DNA of 64,000 bases, from positions 62,001-126,000 of the forward strand of contig CACKNV010000003.1 in assembly GCA_902601705.1 (NCBI GenBank), in the 5' to 3' direction. The notes below the pieces were generated by a model that was not told the origin of the DNA, ran no database searches, and saw nothing but the letters and a program-made list of their open reading frames with translations. The DNA is from an uncultured Pelagibacteraceae bacterium. GTDB lineage: Bacteria > Pseudomonadota > Alphaproteobacteria > Pelagibacterales > Pelagibacteraceae. Of this stretch, positions 21,054-31,655 are shown one piece after another. Positions within the stretch are counted from its first letter, which is position 1. Each line of letters starts with the position of its first letter. Position numbers and translations under genes: made by a program.

Positions 21054-23336
21054 ATGCCAAAAAAAACAGAAATAGATCACTATACTGACAAAGAAGCACT
21101 TGATTTTCACATAAAGGGAAAGTCGGGCAAAATTGAGATAGGTTCTTCTAAACCTTTAACTACAAAAAGAGATCTGTCGCTAGCTTATTCACCTGGTGTA
21201 GCTGCGCCTGTTAAAGAAATATCAAAAAATCCAGAACTTGCATATGATTATACAAGCAAAGGAAATTTAGTTGCAGTAATTAGTAATGGATCTGCAATAT
21301 TGGGTTTAGGAAATCTTGGTTCATTAGCATCAAAACCTGTGATGGAAGGTAAGTCAGTTTTATTTAAACGTTTTGCTGATATCGATTCTATTGACATTGA
21401 GATTGATAATAGCGATACAAACTCAATTATAGAAACTATAAAAAATATTAGTGGAACTTTTGGTGGAATAAATCTTGAGGATATTGCTGCACCAGACTGC
21501 TTTATTATTGAACAAAAATTAAAAGAAACATTAAACATACCAGTTTTTCATGATGATCAACATGGAACTGCTATTATCACGACAGCTGCTTTGATAAACG
21601 CTTTAGATATTTCTGGAAAAAAGATTTCAGAGGTTAAAGTAGTCGTCAACGGTGCTGGGGCTTCAGCTCAAGCTTGTGCAAATTTATTTAAAAGCTCTGG
21701 TGTAAAAAATGAAAATATAATTATGTGTGACAGTAAAGGAGTGATTTATGAAGGAAGAAAAAATATTGATCAATTCAAATCTGCTTTTGCTGTTAATACA
21801 AAACTAAGAACTCTTGGGGAAGCAATGAAGAACGCTGACGTTTTTCTTGGTTTGTCAGCTAAAGATGTAGTTAACAAGGAAATGGTAAAATCTATGTCTA
21901 AAAATCCGATAATATTTGCTTGTGCTAATCCTGATCCTGAAATTAAACCAGAGTTAATTCAAGAAGCTAGGGATGATGCAATCGTTGCGACGGGCCGCTC
22001 TGACTATCCTAATCAAGTAAATAATCTAATTGGTTTTCCTTATATTTTCAGAGGCGCTCTTGATGTGAGGGCTAAAGCGATTAATGAGGAAATGAAAGTT
22101 GCTGCTGCAAATGCAATAGCTTTATTGGCAAGAGAAAACGTACCAGATGAAGTTGTTGCAGCCTATGGTGGAGATCGACCAAGATACGGAAGAAATTATA
22201 TTATACCCTCAACTTTTGATCCAAGATTAATAAGTGTTATTCCTGCAGCGGTTGCTAAAGCTGCGATGAAAAGTGGTGCAGCTAGAAAAAAAATTGAAGA
22301 TATAGAGCTGTATAAAGATCAATTATCAAATCGTTTAGACCCATCAATGTCAATAATGCAAGGTATTAACGCCAAAATAAGAAAAAATCTTAAAAGAGTA
22401 ATTTTCGCTGAGGGCGAAGATGAAAATATGCTTAAGGCAGCAATTGAATTTGGAAGAAATAGACTTGGAATACCAATTCTAATAGGTGCAGAAAATAGAG
22501 TCAAAGAGCAGTTAAGAAAAATAGGTTTAGATGAAAATTATAAGATTCAAATAGTTAATTCTACAGATAAAGAAAAGAGAGAGAAATATGTCAAACACCT
22601 TTACAAAAAACTTCAAAGAGAAGGCCAATTAGAAAGAGATGTAGATCGTCTAGTAAGGAATGATAGAATTGCTTGGGGGTCTTCAATGATTGCTTGCAAA
22701 GATGCTGATGCAATGGTTACTGGAAATATAAGGCATTACGCTGCCTCAATAGAAAAATTAAAAAAGGTTGTGGATGCAAGACCAGGTGAAGAAATTTTTG
22801 GTATGACAATGATTGTTTCAAAAGGAAAAACAATACTCGTGGCAGATACTAACGTAACTGAATTGCCCTCTGCTGAAAGATTGATAAACATATCTAAATC
22901 ATGCGTACGGATTGCTCGTCTATTTGGTTTTCAGCCTAAAGTAGCTTTCTTATCACATTCAACTTTCGGAAAACCTTTGTCTAGAAATACTAGACACGTA
23001 AGAGAAGCTATTGAAAAATTAAAAAAGGAAAAAGTTAACTTTGATTTTGATGGTGAAATGCAGCCTGATGTGGCCCTTAACCCTATCTATAAAGAGATTT
23101 ATCCATTTTCAAAAATAGTTGGTAATGCAAATGTTTTAATAATGCCTGCTTTACATAGTGCAGCTATATCAACCAAATTAATGAAAGTTTTCGGTGGAGG
23201 CAAAACCATCGGACCTTTATTAATTGGATTAGGCCAGCCTATAGAAGTTGCACCTTTACGTGCTAGTACTTCAGAAATTTTAAACCTTGCGTCAATAGCC
23301 GCTTACTCGTCAGATGTTATTGATTATTCAAATTAA
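21054..23336 (+). CDS. maeB: NADP-dependent malic enzyme (malic-phosphotransacetylase fusion)
   Basis: LSLAYSPGVAAPVKEI, FHDDQHGTA; C-terminal PTA-like domain. Confidence 0.95.
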   Translation: MPKKTEIDHYTDKEALDFHIKGKSGKIEIGSSKPLTTKRDLSLAYSPGVAAPVKEISKNPELAYDYTSKGNLVAVISNGSAILGLGNLGSLASKPVMEGKSVLFKRFADIDSIDIEIDNSDTNSIIETIKNISGTFGGINLEDIAAPDCFIIEQKLKETLNIPVFHDDQHGTAIITTAALINALDISGKKISEVKVVVNGAGASAQACANLFKSSGVKNENIIMCDSKGVIYEGRKNIDQFKSAFAVNTKLRTLGEAMKNADVFLGLSAKDVVNKEMVKSMSKNPIIFACANPDPEIKPELIQEARDDAIVATGRSDYPNQVNNLIGFPYIFRGALDVRAKAINEEMKVAAANAIALLARENVPDEVVAAYGGDRPRYGRNYIIPSTFDPRLISVIPAAVAKAAMKSGAARKKIEDIELYKDQLSNRLDPSMSIMQGINAKIRKNLKRVIFAEGEDENMLKAAIEFGRNRLGIPILIGAENRVKEQLRKIGLDENYKIQIVNSTDKEKREKYVKHLYKKLQREGQLERDVDRLVRNDRIAWGSSMIACKDADAMVTGNIRHYAASIEKLKKVVDARPGEEIFGMTMIVSKGKTILVADTNVTELPSAERLINISKSCVRIARLFGFQPKVAFLSHSTFGKPLSRNTRHVREAIEKLKKEKVNFDFDGEMQPDVALNPIYKEIYPFSKIVGNANVLIMPALHSAAISTKLMKVFGGGKTIGPLLIGLGQPIEVAPLRASTSEILNLASIAAYSSDVIDYSN

Positions 23337-23911
23337 AATTTGGATCTACTCAATTCTGAAGCTAGATAAATTGAAGGAATTATTTCTTCAACATCATAAA
23401 TCTTATTAGCTTCATTGATAACTTCCTTTTTTTCTTCTGCATCCATTGCAATTCCAAAAATATAAATTTTTTTATTAACTGTTTCTAAAGTGTAATTTCT
23501 AGCTTTTGTTTTTTTATTAAAGATAAGAGCTGTCCTTAATTGGCTGGTTATTAAAATATCTTTTGCTGTACTTTTAAAATTACTTTGACCTTTAATGGTT
23601 ATAGTATTTTTCACAGCTCGAGCTCCATTAGTTTCCCAAGCCATTTTTGTTATCTTTATTTTTTCCTCTGGTTCATCCACTTTGCCCGATAAAAAAATTC
23701 TTCCATCAAGAACCTCCGATTGTATGGACAAAAAGTATTTTTTATCAGCAAGTGCTAATCTCGCAGAAAGGTTTTTTTGCATAATAGTATCATCAATTTG
23801 CATTCCAATAGTTCTTGGATCAAAAGTAATGTTCACACCTGCCCCGAATTGAGAGGCTGATGTACAAGACATTAAAAATAGTATTATTAGTAAACTAAAA
23901 ATTTTTTTCAT
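23333..23911 (-). CDS. BON-domain lipoprotein
   Basis: Lipobox LFLMSCTS; two BON-like repeats (DGRIFLSGKVDEPEEK; NKKIYIFGIAMDAEEKKEVINEA). Confidence 0.85.
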   Translation of the reverse strand: MKKIFSLLIILFLMSCTSASQFGAGVNITFDPRTIGMQIDDTIMQKNLSARLALADKKYFLSIQSEVLDGRIFLSGKVDEPEEKIKITKMAWETNGARAVKNTITIKGQSNFKSTAKDILITSQLRTALIFNKKTKARNYTLETVNKKIYIFGIAMDAEEKKEVINEANKIYDVEEIIPSIYLASELSRSKF

Positions 23912-24734
23912 TCTTAATTTTTAAGCATAAATTATAAACTTTATTTTTGTTAATTTTTTCGGTTTCTAAAATTAAATTAACAGTATCTTTCAAACTATAT
24001 TTCTTTAAATATTTTTTAATTTTATTCACAATTTTTTTTTCATCGAAGATTTTGGTGTGAGTATTTTTATCTGAAATTACTATTGTCAACTCTCCTTTAG
24101 TAAGAGATTTTGATGTTTTTAAATTATCTATATTTTCTCTGATAAAAGTCTCATGTATCTTGGAAATTTCTTTTGCTATTAAAATTTTTCTTCCAGAAAA
24201 GTACTTCTTAAAGTTATCAATATAGAAATCGTATTTCTTTGAAGGAATAAAAAACACTAGGGTAAATTTGTTCTGAGATAAATTAGCCAGGACTTTGTCT
24301 ATCTCATTTTGTGTTTTTGGTAAAAATCCGTAAAATAAAAATTGATCTTTAAAACCTGAAACGCTTAAAGATGCAGTAATTGAAGAAACACCAGGAATGG
24401 GTGTTACTTGTATTCCATTTTTTACACATTCGTTTACCAATATTCTTCCTGGATCTGATAATAATGGAGTGCCTGCGTCTGATACAAGTGACAAAATTTT
24501 GCCTTCTTTAGAATATTTTATGATTTTTGCTAATTGTTTTTGTTCATTAAATTTATGGTAAGAAATTAACTTCTTTTTAATTTTATAATGACTTAATAAT
24601 TTAATTGATCGCCTTGTATCTTCACAAAGAATTATGTCTGAATTTTTTAAGACCTCAAGAGCCCTTAAAGTGATATCATCAAGGTTTCCAATAGGAGTAG
24701 AAACAATATATAAGTAGTTTGAAAGTAGTTTCAT
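23895..24734 (-). CDS. rsmI: 16S rRNA 2'-O-methyltransferase RsmI
   Basis: YIVSTPIGNLDDITLRALEVLK; LVSDAGTPLLSDPG. The track start at 25016 is antisense extension; ATG at 24734 chosen. Confidence 0.95.
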   Translation of the reverse strand: MKLLSNYLYIVSTPIGNLDDITLRALEVLKNSDIILCEDTRRSIKLLSHYKIKKKLISYHKFNEQKQLAKIIKYSKEGKILSLVSDAGTPLLSDPGRILVNECVKNGIQVTPIPGVSSITASLSVSGFKDQFLFYGFLPKTQNEIDKVLANLSQNKFTLVFFIPSKKYDFYIDNFKKYFSGRKILIAKEISKIHETFIRENIDNLKTSKSLTKGELTIVISDKNTHTKIFDEKKIVNKIKKYLKKYSLKDTVNLILETEKINKNKVYNLCLKIKNEKNF

Positions 24735-24735
24735 A

Positions 24736-25890
24736 ATGAAAAGTAAAATTTTATTACCAATTTTTTTTATACTATTTTTTTTAAATTCTAATTTATCAAG
24801 TAACGAAAATAATAAAACACTCAAGGTTGGATTGCTAGCACCTCTTTCAGGTCCGCATAGTGAAATCGGCACTTCTCTTCTATATTCTTTACAGTTAGCT
24901 TTGGAGGAAATTAATGACAAGAGCGTAATAATTGTACCTAAAGACTCAGGCTTTAATGATAAAGAAAAAATTGAACTAGCCATTGATGAAATGAGATCAT
25001 CAGGTGTTAAAATCATAATTGGTCCAACTACTTTTGCAGAATTTGCTCTAGTTAAAAAATATAATGATTTAATATTTATTTCTCCATCAAATATAGACCC
25101 GAAGTTTTCTAATAATATAATTAGTATAGGAGTGAGTTTAGAGTCTCAACTAATTGCTTTAATGGAATTTATAAAAAAAAAGAAAAAAACTAAGACAATA
25201 ATTATGTATCCGAAAAACAATTATTTGAAATTCATTGAGGAAAAGTTGGAAATCCTGAATTTAAAAAATATGAAAACTTTTACATACAGTTCAAACCCTG
25301 AAATTCTTACTGGTGAAATTGAAACCTTAACCAATTACTCTCAAAGAAAAAGAAGCTTGGAATTAAGAAAAAAAATGTTTGAGGATAAAGAAGATGATCA
25401 ATCAATAAAAGAATTAGAGCGTTTGGAACAATTATATACTTTAGGAAACGTTAATTTTGACTCAGTGATTATTATTGACTTTGGAAACAATCTTAAAAGT
25501 GTTTTAACATCTTTAGTCTATACAGACGTTAACCAGGAAAATGTTTTGTTTACCACAATTAATCAATGGTTTGATGAAAGTATATTTTATGAAAATACTA
25601 TTAAAAATTTATATTATCCATCAGTAAACTATAAAGAATTTAAAAAGTATAATACTAAATATTTTGAAAAATTTAAAATTTACCCGAATGAAATCACGAT
25701 ACTTGCTTACGATGCTTTGGGTTTAATTTATTACGCTTGGAAAAAAAATGGAGAGATTAATTCAATAAATGACTTTTCTTTTAAAAATGAAATTAAAGGT
25801 AAGATTGGAACTTTTAGTTTTAAAAATGGAAAAGTAATACAAAAATTAGATATTTACAAAACTGATAATAAAAAATTTATTAAATTTTAA
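24736..25890 (+). CDS. Penicillin-binding-protein activator / periplasmic ligand-binding protein (LpoA-like)
   Basis: Signal peptide; KVGLLAPLSGPHSEIGTSLLYSLQLAL type 1 PBP fold. Confidence 0.8.
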   Translation: MKSKILLPIFFILFFLNSNLSSNENNKTLKVGLLAPLSGPHSEIGTSLLYSLQLALEEINDKSVIIVPKDSGFNDKEKIELAIDEMRSSGVKIIIGPTTFAEFALVKKYNDLIFISPSNIDPKFSNNIISIGVSLESQLIALMEFIKKKKKTKTIIMYPKNNYLKFIEEKLEILNLKNMKTFTYSSNPEILTGEIETLTNYSQRKRSLELRKKMFEDKEDDQSIKELERLEQLYTLGNVNFDSVIIIDFGNNLKSVLTSLVYTDVNQENVLFTTINQWFDESIFYENTIKNLYYPSVNYKEFKKYNTKYFEKFKIYPNEITILAYDALGLIYYAWKKNGEINSINDFSFKNEIKGKIGTFSFKNGKVIQKLDIYKTDNKKFIKF

Positions 25891-26452
25891 TTTTTTTTTT
25901 CATTTTTTTAAATGCAATAAATCGATGATCCATTTTAATTTTTCTTTTTTTTGACATTTGACCAAAAGTTATTTTTTCTTTATTCGGAATAAAAATTGGG
26001 TCATATCCAAATCCATTATTACCTAAGATTTTCGTTGATATTTTTCCTTTCAATCTCCCTTCAACACTAGTTATCTTGCCTTTATTCTTATAAGAAAGAC
26101 TACATACAAAGGTGGCCTTTCTTATCTTTTTTTTTTCTAATTTTTTTAAAATAAATTTCATCGCATTTAAAAAACTGCCATGCTTTTTAGCCAAACGTGC
26201 AGAGTAAATTCCTGGTTTACCCTTCAATGATTGAATACATAATCCAGAGTCATCCGATATAACTGGATAGTTTACATATTTTGCGAAGAAATTTACCTTG
26301 AGCTTTGAATTAGAGCTAAACGTTTTGCCTGTTTCTTTTGGACTTTTAATTTTTAAAGAAATGGGAGATATTTTTTTGTATTTTTTTGAAATTAAATAGG
26401 CAATTTCTCTAAATTTTCCTTTATTATGGGTGCCTATTAAAATTTTTTTCAT
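25880..26452 (-). CDS. rdgB: dITP/XTP pyrophosphatase (RdgB/HAM1)
   Basis: IGTHNKGKFREI; VISDDSGLCIQSLKGKPGIYSARLA; GFGYDPIF. Confidence 0.95.
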   Translation of the reverse strand: MKKILIGTHNKGKFREIAYLISKKYKKISPISLKIKSPKETGKTFSSNSKLKVNFFAKYVNYPVISDDSGLCIQSLKGKPGIYSARLAKKHGSFLNAMKFILKKLEKKKIRKATFVCSLSYKNKGKITSVEGRLKGKISTKILGNNGFGYDPIFIPNKEKITFGQMSKKRKIKMDHRFIAFKKMKKKIKI

Positions 26453-26460
26453 GTATAGCC

Positions 26461-26484
26461 TAGTAATTTAATAAGTAATTACTA
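26461..26484. promoter_or_regulatory. Inverted repeat TAGTAATT-N8-AATTACTA in the rdgB/grpE divergent gap
   Basis: Perfect 8-bp arms within a 45-bp divergent intergenic region. Confidence 0.4.
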
Positions 26485-26497
26485 TATAGCAAGTTGA

Positions 26498-27109
26498 ATG
26501 AGCTCAAACAATAAAGAAGAAAACATAAAAAAAAAACAAAATACGGATGAAGAAAGCAGTTTAAAAGAAGCTAAATCATCTGATGAGGGTCAAAAAGAGG
26601 AAGTTAAGGAAAAGACCGTTGAGGAAAAACTTAAAGTCTCAGAAGAAAAACTACTACGTTCATTAGCCGAAATTGAAAATCAAAGAAGAAGATTTGAGAA
26701 AGAAATTAAAGACGCTTTTGAATTTGGATCTTACAATTTTGCAAAAGAAAGTTTAGCCATTTTAGATAATCTTCAGAGAGCTAAAGAAGCTATTAAGAAT
26801 GATGAAAAACTTAAAATTAACAAAGATTTAGATAGGTTTATAGAGAATATTAATATTATTGAAAAAGATTTAATTTCTATATTTGAAAAAAATAATATTA
26901 AAAAAATTGAGTCCCAAAATAAAAAGTTTGATCCAAATTTTCATCAAGCTATGTCAGAGGTAGAAGACGATAAATTAGATCCCGGCACTATTCTTCAAGA
27001 AATACAAGCTGGTTATTTACTTGGTGAAAGGTTATTAAGACCGGCATTGGTAAGTGTTTCAAAGAGAAAAAACCACAAAGACCAAGAAAATAAGGATAAA
27101 AAAGGATGA
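26498..27109 (+). CDS. grpE: Nucleotide exchange factor GrpE
   Basis: LAEIENQRRRFEKE; FDPNFHQAMSEV; upstream of dnaK. Confidence 0.95.
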   Translation: MSSNNKEENIKKKQNTDEESSLKEAKSSDEGQKEEVKEKTVEEKLKVSEEKLLRSLAEIENQRRRFEKEIKDAFEFGSYNFAKESLAILDNLQRAKEAIKNDEKLKINKDLDRFIENINIIEKDLISIFEKNNIKKIESQNKKFDPNFHQAMSEVEDDKLDPGTILQEIQAGYLLGERLLRPALVSVSKRKNHKDQENKDKKG

Positions 27110-27169
27110 AAAATAGCCTTGTAGATGGGGAAATAACACCCATATCTAATAGCAAATAGGAATTAAATA

Positions 27170-29098
27170 ATGAGCAAAGTAATAGGAATAGATTTAGGAA
27201 CAACAAATTCATGTGTGGCAATCATGGATGGTTCTCAAGCGAAGGTTTTAGAGAATGTAGAAGGAGCTAGAACAACTCCGTCTGTAGTAGCTTTCTTGGA
27301 GAATGAGGAAAAATTAGTTGGCCAACCCGCAAAAAGACAGGCAGTAACTAATGCAGGCGACACTATATTTGCTGCTAAAAGACTTATAGGAAGAAAATTT
27401 GATGGACCTTCAGTCCAAAAAGACATTTCAAAAGTTCCTTACAAAATTGTAAAATCTGATAATGGTGATGCTTGGGTAGAAGGAAAAGGAAAAAAATATT
27501 CACCAGCTCAAATTTCAGCTTTTGTGTTGCAAAAGATGAAAGAAACAGCTGAAAAATATTTGGGGCAGTCTGTAACAAAAGCTGTGATAACTGTTCCTGC
27601 ATATTTTAATGACTCTCAAAGACAAGCTACCAAAGATGCTGGAAAAATAGCTGGACTTGAAGTTTTAAGAATAATTAATGAACCTACTGCAGCTTCACTT
27701 GCCTATGGATTGGATAAAAAGGGTGGAAAAAAAATTGCTGTGTACGATTTAGGTGGTGGTACATTTGATATTTCAATTCTAGAAATTGGAGACGGTGTGT
27801 TTGAAGTTAAATCTACTAACGGTGATACTTTTCTTGGTGGTGAAGATTTTGACGATGCTATTGTTGAGTACCTTGCTAATGAATTTAAAAAAGATAATGG
27901 TATAGATTTAAAATCTGATAAGCTTGCTCTTCAGAGATTAAAGGAAGCAGCAGAAAAAGCAAAAATAGAACTTTCTTCAGCTGCACAGACTGAAATAAAT
28001 TTACCATTTATTACAGCTGATAAAACTGGTCCAAAACATTTGAATTTAAAATTTACTAGAGCAAAATTAGAAGCTTTAGTTCAAGGATTGGTAGATAGAA
28101 CTTTAGAACCATGTAAAACTGCTCTTAAAGACTCAGGTTTTTCAGCAGCAGAAATCAATGAAGTAGTGCTTGTAGGCGGAATGACGAGAATGCCTAAAAT
28201 TATTGAGACTGTAAAAAACTTTTTTGGCAAAGAACCTAACAAGAGTGTTAATCCTGATGAGGTTGTAGCTATGGGCGCAGCTATACAAGGTGGTGTACTT
28301 CAAGGTGATGTAAAAGATGTATTGCTTTTAGATGTAACTCCTCTCTCTTTAGGAATTGAAACTTTAGGTGGTGTTTCTACAAAGTTAATTGAAAAAAATA
28401 CAACTATACCTACTAAAAAAAGTCAGGTTTTTTCTACTGCAGAAGATAATCAACCTGCTGTATCTATTAGAGTTCTTCAAGGTGAAAGAGAAATGGCTGC
28501 AGATAATAAAATTTTAGGCAATTTTGAATTGGTAGGCATACCTCCTGCTGCAAGAGGAACACCTCAAATTGAAGTTACATTTGACATCGACGCAAACGGT
28601 ATAGTGAACGTTTCTGCTAAAGACAAAGGAACAGGAAAAGAGCAAAAGATACAAATTCAGGCTTCTGGAGGACTTTCTGAAGAAGAAATTAATAAAATGG
28701 TTAAAGACGCTGAAGCAAATAAAGAAGCAGATAAAAAGAAAAGAGAAAATGTTGATGCTAGAAATCAAGCAGATAGTTTAGTTTTCTCTACAGAAAAAAG
28801 TTTAAAAGAGCATGGAGATAAAATATCGGCTGACGAGAAAAAAGCAATCGAAGCTGGTATTGCTGATCTTAAAAAATCTTTAGAAGGTACAGACTCAGAA
28901 GATATTAAGAAAAAAACACAAAGTTTAATTCAAGTTTCTATGAAATTAGGTGAAGCAGTTTATAAAAGCCAACAAAAACCTGGAGCTGGTAAAACCGAAG
29001 GTCCAAAAGATGCCAAACCTGAAGACAAAGACAACGTAGTTGACGCGGATTTTGAAGACGTAAAAGAAAAAGAAGAAGATAAAGAAAAAAGCGCCTAA
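27170..29098 (+). CDS. dnaK: Chaperone DnaK (Hsp70)
   Basis: [17 protein letters not shown]; full Hsp70 signatures. Confidence 0.99.
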   Translation: MSKVIGIDLGTTNSCVAIMDGSQAKVLENVEGARTTPSVVAFLENEEKLVGQPAKRQAVTNAGDTIFAAKRLIGRKFDGPSVQKDISKVPYKIVKSDNGDAWVEGKGKKYSPAQISAFVLQKMKETAEKYLGQSVTKAVITVPAYFNDSQRQATKDAGKIAGLEVLRIINEPTAASLAYGLDKKGGKKIAVYDLGGGTFDISILEIGDGVFEVKSTNGDTFLGGEDFDDAIVEYLANEFKKDNGIDLKSDKLALQRLKEAAEKAKIELSSAAQTEINLPFITADKTGPKHLNLKFTRAKLEALVQGLVDRTLEPCKTALKDSGFSAAEINEVVLVGGMTRMPKIIETVKNFFGKEPNKSVNPDEVVAMGAAIQGGVLQGDVKDVLLLDVTPLSLGIETLGGVSTKLIEKNTTIPTKKSQVFSTAEDNQPAVSIRVLQGEREMAADNKILGNFELVGIPPAARGTPQIEVTFDIDANGIVNVSAKDKGTGKEQKIQIQASGGLSEEEINKMVKDAEANKEADKKKRENVDARNQADSLVFSTEKSLKEHGDKISADEKKAIEAGIADLKKSLEGTDSEDIKKKTQSLIQVSMKLGEAVYKSQQKPGAGKTEGPKDAKPEDKDNVVDADFEDVKEKEEDKEKSA

Positions 29099-29119
29099 GA
29101 AAAATAAAGGAGACGTCCT

Positions 29120-30238
29120 GTGGCTAAAAGAGATTGTTATGATGTCTTAGGTGTACCAAGATCTGCATCCAAAGACGATATTAAAAAAGCTTATAGAAAG
29201 CTTGCGCTTAAATATCACCCCGACAAAACCAAAGGTGACAAGACCTCCGAGGAGAAATTTAAAGAAGCGAGTGAAGCGTATCACATTCTCTCAGATGAAA
29301 AGAGAAAAGCAAATTACGATCAATTCGGCCACGCAGCCTTCGAGGGAGGTGGTGCAGGTCAAGGGTTTAGTGGATTTGATACGTCCTCCTTTTCAGATAT
29401 TTTTGAAGACTTTTTCAGTGATTTTGGTGGAGGTGGTTCCACTAGAAGGTCAAGCAATAGAGGTAATGACTTAAGGTATGATGTAAGTATAGATTTAGAA
29501 GAAGCTTACAAGGGTATTCAAAAAAACGTTAAGTATACTACTTATAAATCATGCTCTTCTTGTTCCGGAAGCGGTGCTGCAAAAGGTTCGAAACCTATTA
29601 GATGTGACTATTGTTCAGGAAGAGGTAAAGTAAGAACTAACCAAGGATTTTTTACTGTTCAACAAACTTGTCCTCAATGTAGTGGATACGGAGAAATGAT
29701 TGGTAATCCCTGTAACAAATGCAGTGGTAATGGAAAAGTACAATCAAATGAAAATGTAACAGTAAAAATACCAAAAGGTGTTGATGATGGTACAAGAATT
29801 AGAGTGTCTGGTAAAGGTGAAGCAGGAACAAAAGGTGGTTCTAGTGGAGACTTATACTTATTTATTTCTATAGATAATCACGATATTTTCAAAAGAGCTG
29901 ACGAGAATTTGTACTATGAACTACCAATTTCATTTACAAACGCAGCACTTGGAACATCAGTTGAAGTCCCATCAATTGATGGAGGTAAATCTAAGATTAA
30001 GATTCCTGCTGGTACACAGCATGGTAAACAATTCAGACTTAGAGGAAAAGGGATGCCAGCTTTAAGAGGAAATGCTTTTGGAGATTTATACATTAGAATA
30101 AATACTCAGGTTCCTACCTCATTGACAAAAAAACAAAAAGAAATTCTTGAAGAGTTCAATGATATTGAAATTAATAAACCTGATCCTGTCATAAAAAGTT
30201 TTTTTGACAAAGCTAAAAAATTTTGGAGAAATTCATAA
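29120..30238 (+). CDS. dnaJ: Chaperone DnaJ
   Basis: J domain with HPD; CxxCxGxG zinc repeats; GTG start in the nucleotide sequence. Confidence 0.98.
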   Translation: MAKRDCYDVLGVPRSASKDDIKKAYRKLALKYHPDKTKGDKTSEEKFKEASEAYHILSDEKRKANYDQFGHAAFEGGGAGQGFSGFDTSSFSDIFEDFFSDFGGGGSTRRSSNRGNDLRYDVSIDLEEAYKGIQKNVKYTTYKSCSSCSGSGAAKGSKPIRCDYCSGRGKVRTNQGFFTVQQTCPQCSGYGEMIGNPCNKCSGNGKVQSNENVTVKIPKGVDDGTRIRVSGKGEAGTKGGSSGDLYLFISIDNHDIFKRADENLYYELPISFTNAALGTSVEVPSIDGGKSKIKIPAGTQHGKQFRLRGKGMPALRGNAFGDLYIRINTQVPTSLTKKQKEILEEFNDIEINKPDPVIKSFFDKAKKFWRNS

Positions 30239-30243
30239 TATAA

Positions 30244-30414
30244 ATGAGCACTGATCAAATTATGTCCGCAATTTTTCTGATTGCTGTGCTAATTTTAATT
30301 TTACCCAATTTTCTTTCTACAAATTATAAGTTAAAAGAATTTTTAAAAAATTTATCTATTTGGACTATAATTACGCTAGTTATTATTGTAATCATTTATT
30401 TTATTAGTTTATGA
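30244..30414 (+). CDS. Small hydrophobic membrane protein (56 aa)
   Basis: MSTDQIMSAIFLIAVLILILPNFLSTNYKLKEFLKNLSIWTIITLVIIVIIYFISL; fills the dnaJ-dapB gap; ATGA overlap with dapB; not in the ORF track. Confidence 0.7.
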   Translation: MSTDQIMSAIFLIAVLILILPNFLSTNYKLKEFLKNLSIWTIITLVIIVIIYFISL

Positions 30415-31187
30415 GAAAAATAAATTTATCTATTTCTGGATGTATGGGAAAAATGGGTCAACAACTTATTAAATCCTCAAAAAATAATAGAAATTTTAAA
30501 TTAGTTTCTTTAACAGAGAATAGATTAATAAATAAGAAAATTGCAGGGATAAAACCTTCAAGAAATAGCGCTGATGCATTTAAAAAATCAAATGTGATAA
30601 TAGACTTTACTGTACCTAAATGCACATTAGAGATATTAAAAATTGCATCTAAATTAAAAAAAAAAGTTGTTATTGGAACGACAGGTTTTTCAAAAAAAGA
30701 AGAAAATTTAATAAAAAAGTTTTCCAGAGAAATTCCTATACTTAAAGCAGGTAATATGAGTTTAGGAGTAAATTTACTTGTGCATTTAACTGAAATTGCT
30801 TCGAAATCTCTAGGAAATAATTTTTTAAGTAAGGTCTATGAAGTTCATCATAAACATAAAATTGATTATCCGTCAGGCACAGCTTTAATGTTAGGTAGAG
30901 GAATAGCTAGTGGAAAAAATAAAAATTTTTACAATTTAATTGGTAGAAAATATTTAAATAAAAAATCATTTCCTTATTCAAGAAAAATTAATTTCAATTC
31001 TATTCGAAAAGGTGAGGTGATAGGTGAACATGAGGTCAGATTTTCTAGTGGAAAAGAAATTATAAAACTCAATCACGAGTCTTTTGATAGAGCTTTATAT
31101 TCTGAGGGTGCTTTGACTGCTGCAATTTGGTTAATGACTAAAAAAGCTGGACTTTATTCTATGAGAGATCTCTTGAATTTTAAATAA
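30411..31187 (+). CDS. dapB: 4-hydroxy-tetrahydrodipicolinate reductase
   Basis: ISGCMGKMGQQLI; EVHHKHKIDYPSGTAL. Confidence 0.96.
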   Translation: MRKINLSISGCMGKMGQQLIKSSKNNRNFKLVSLTENRLINKKIAGIKPSRNSADAFKKSNVIIDFTVPKCTLEILKIASKLKKKVVIGTTGFSKKEENLIKKFSREIPILKAGNMSLGVNLLVHLTEIASKSLGNNFLSKVYEVHHKHKIDYPSGTALMLGRGIASGKNKNFYNLIGRKYLNKKSFPYSRKINFNSIRKGEVIGEHEVRFSSGKEIIKLNHESFDRALYSEGALTAAIWLMTKKAGLYSMRDLLNFK

Positions 31188-31196
31188 ATTAATTTT

Positions 31197-31655
31197 GTGA
31201 AAATAATAAATTTTTTATTAATTTTTTTATTTTTATTTTCTTGTGCAACACCTGAAGTTGTCACTATCAAAAATCCATCTGATGAGAAAAAAAATTGTAA
31301 AGAATTAGAGAATTTGGTGGCTGAAACCCAAAAATTTAAAAGGGATGCTTTATACGAAAAAGAAAATACAGGAGGAAACATGGCGAGATTGATTCTTTTT
31401 TGGCCAGCTATGGCTACAACCTTTTACAATGCAGATAAAGCTATTAGAGCTGCAAATGATAGAACCTATCACTTAGTAAATATTATGGAAAAAAAAAATT
31501 GTCAAAATGTCGACATTGTTAATTCAGAAATTTTAAAAAGCTCAACACTTAACGTTGCTGGTCAACTAAATATGTTAAGAGAAATGTTTAGATCTGGAGA
31601 TCTAACTAAAGAAGAATTTACAAAAGCAAAAAAAAAAGTTTTAGAAGGTGAATAA
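31197..31655 (+). CDS. Lipoprotein with SHOCT-like C-terminal domain
   Basis: Lipobox FLFSCATP; C-terminal LREMFRSGDLTKEEFTKAKKKVL; GTG start. Confidence 0.7.
   Translation: MKIINFLLIFLFLFSCATPEVVTIKNPSDEKKNCKELENLVAETQKFKRDALYEKENTGGNMARLILFWPAMATTFYNADKAIRAANDRTYHLVNIMEKKNCQNVDIVNSEILKSSTLNVAGQLNMLREMFRSGDLTKEEFTKAKKKVLEGE

Noticed and set aside
24735-25016. N-terminal extension of rsmI in the ORF track (373 aa)
   Set aside because: Canonical start MKLLSNYLYIVSTPIGNL is at 24734; the extension is antisense to the LpoA-like gene.
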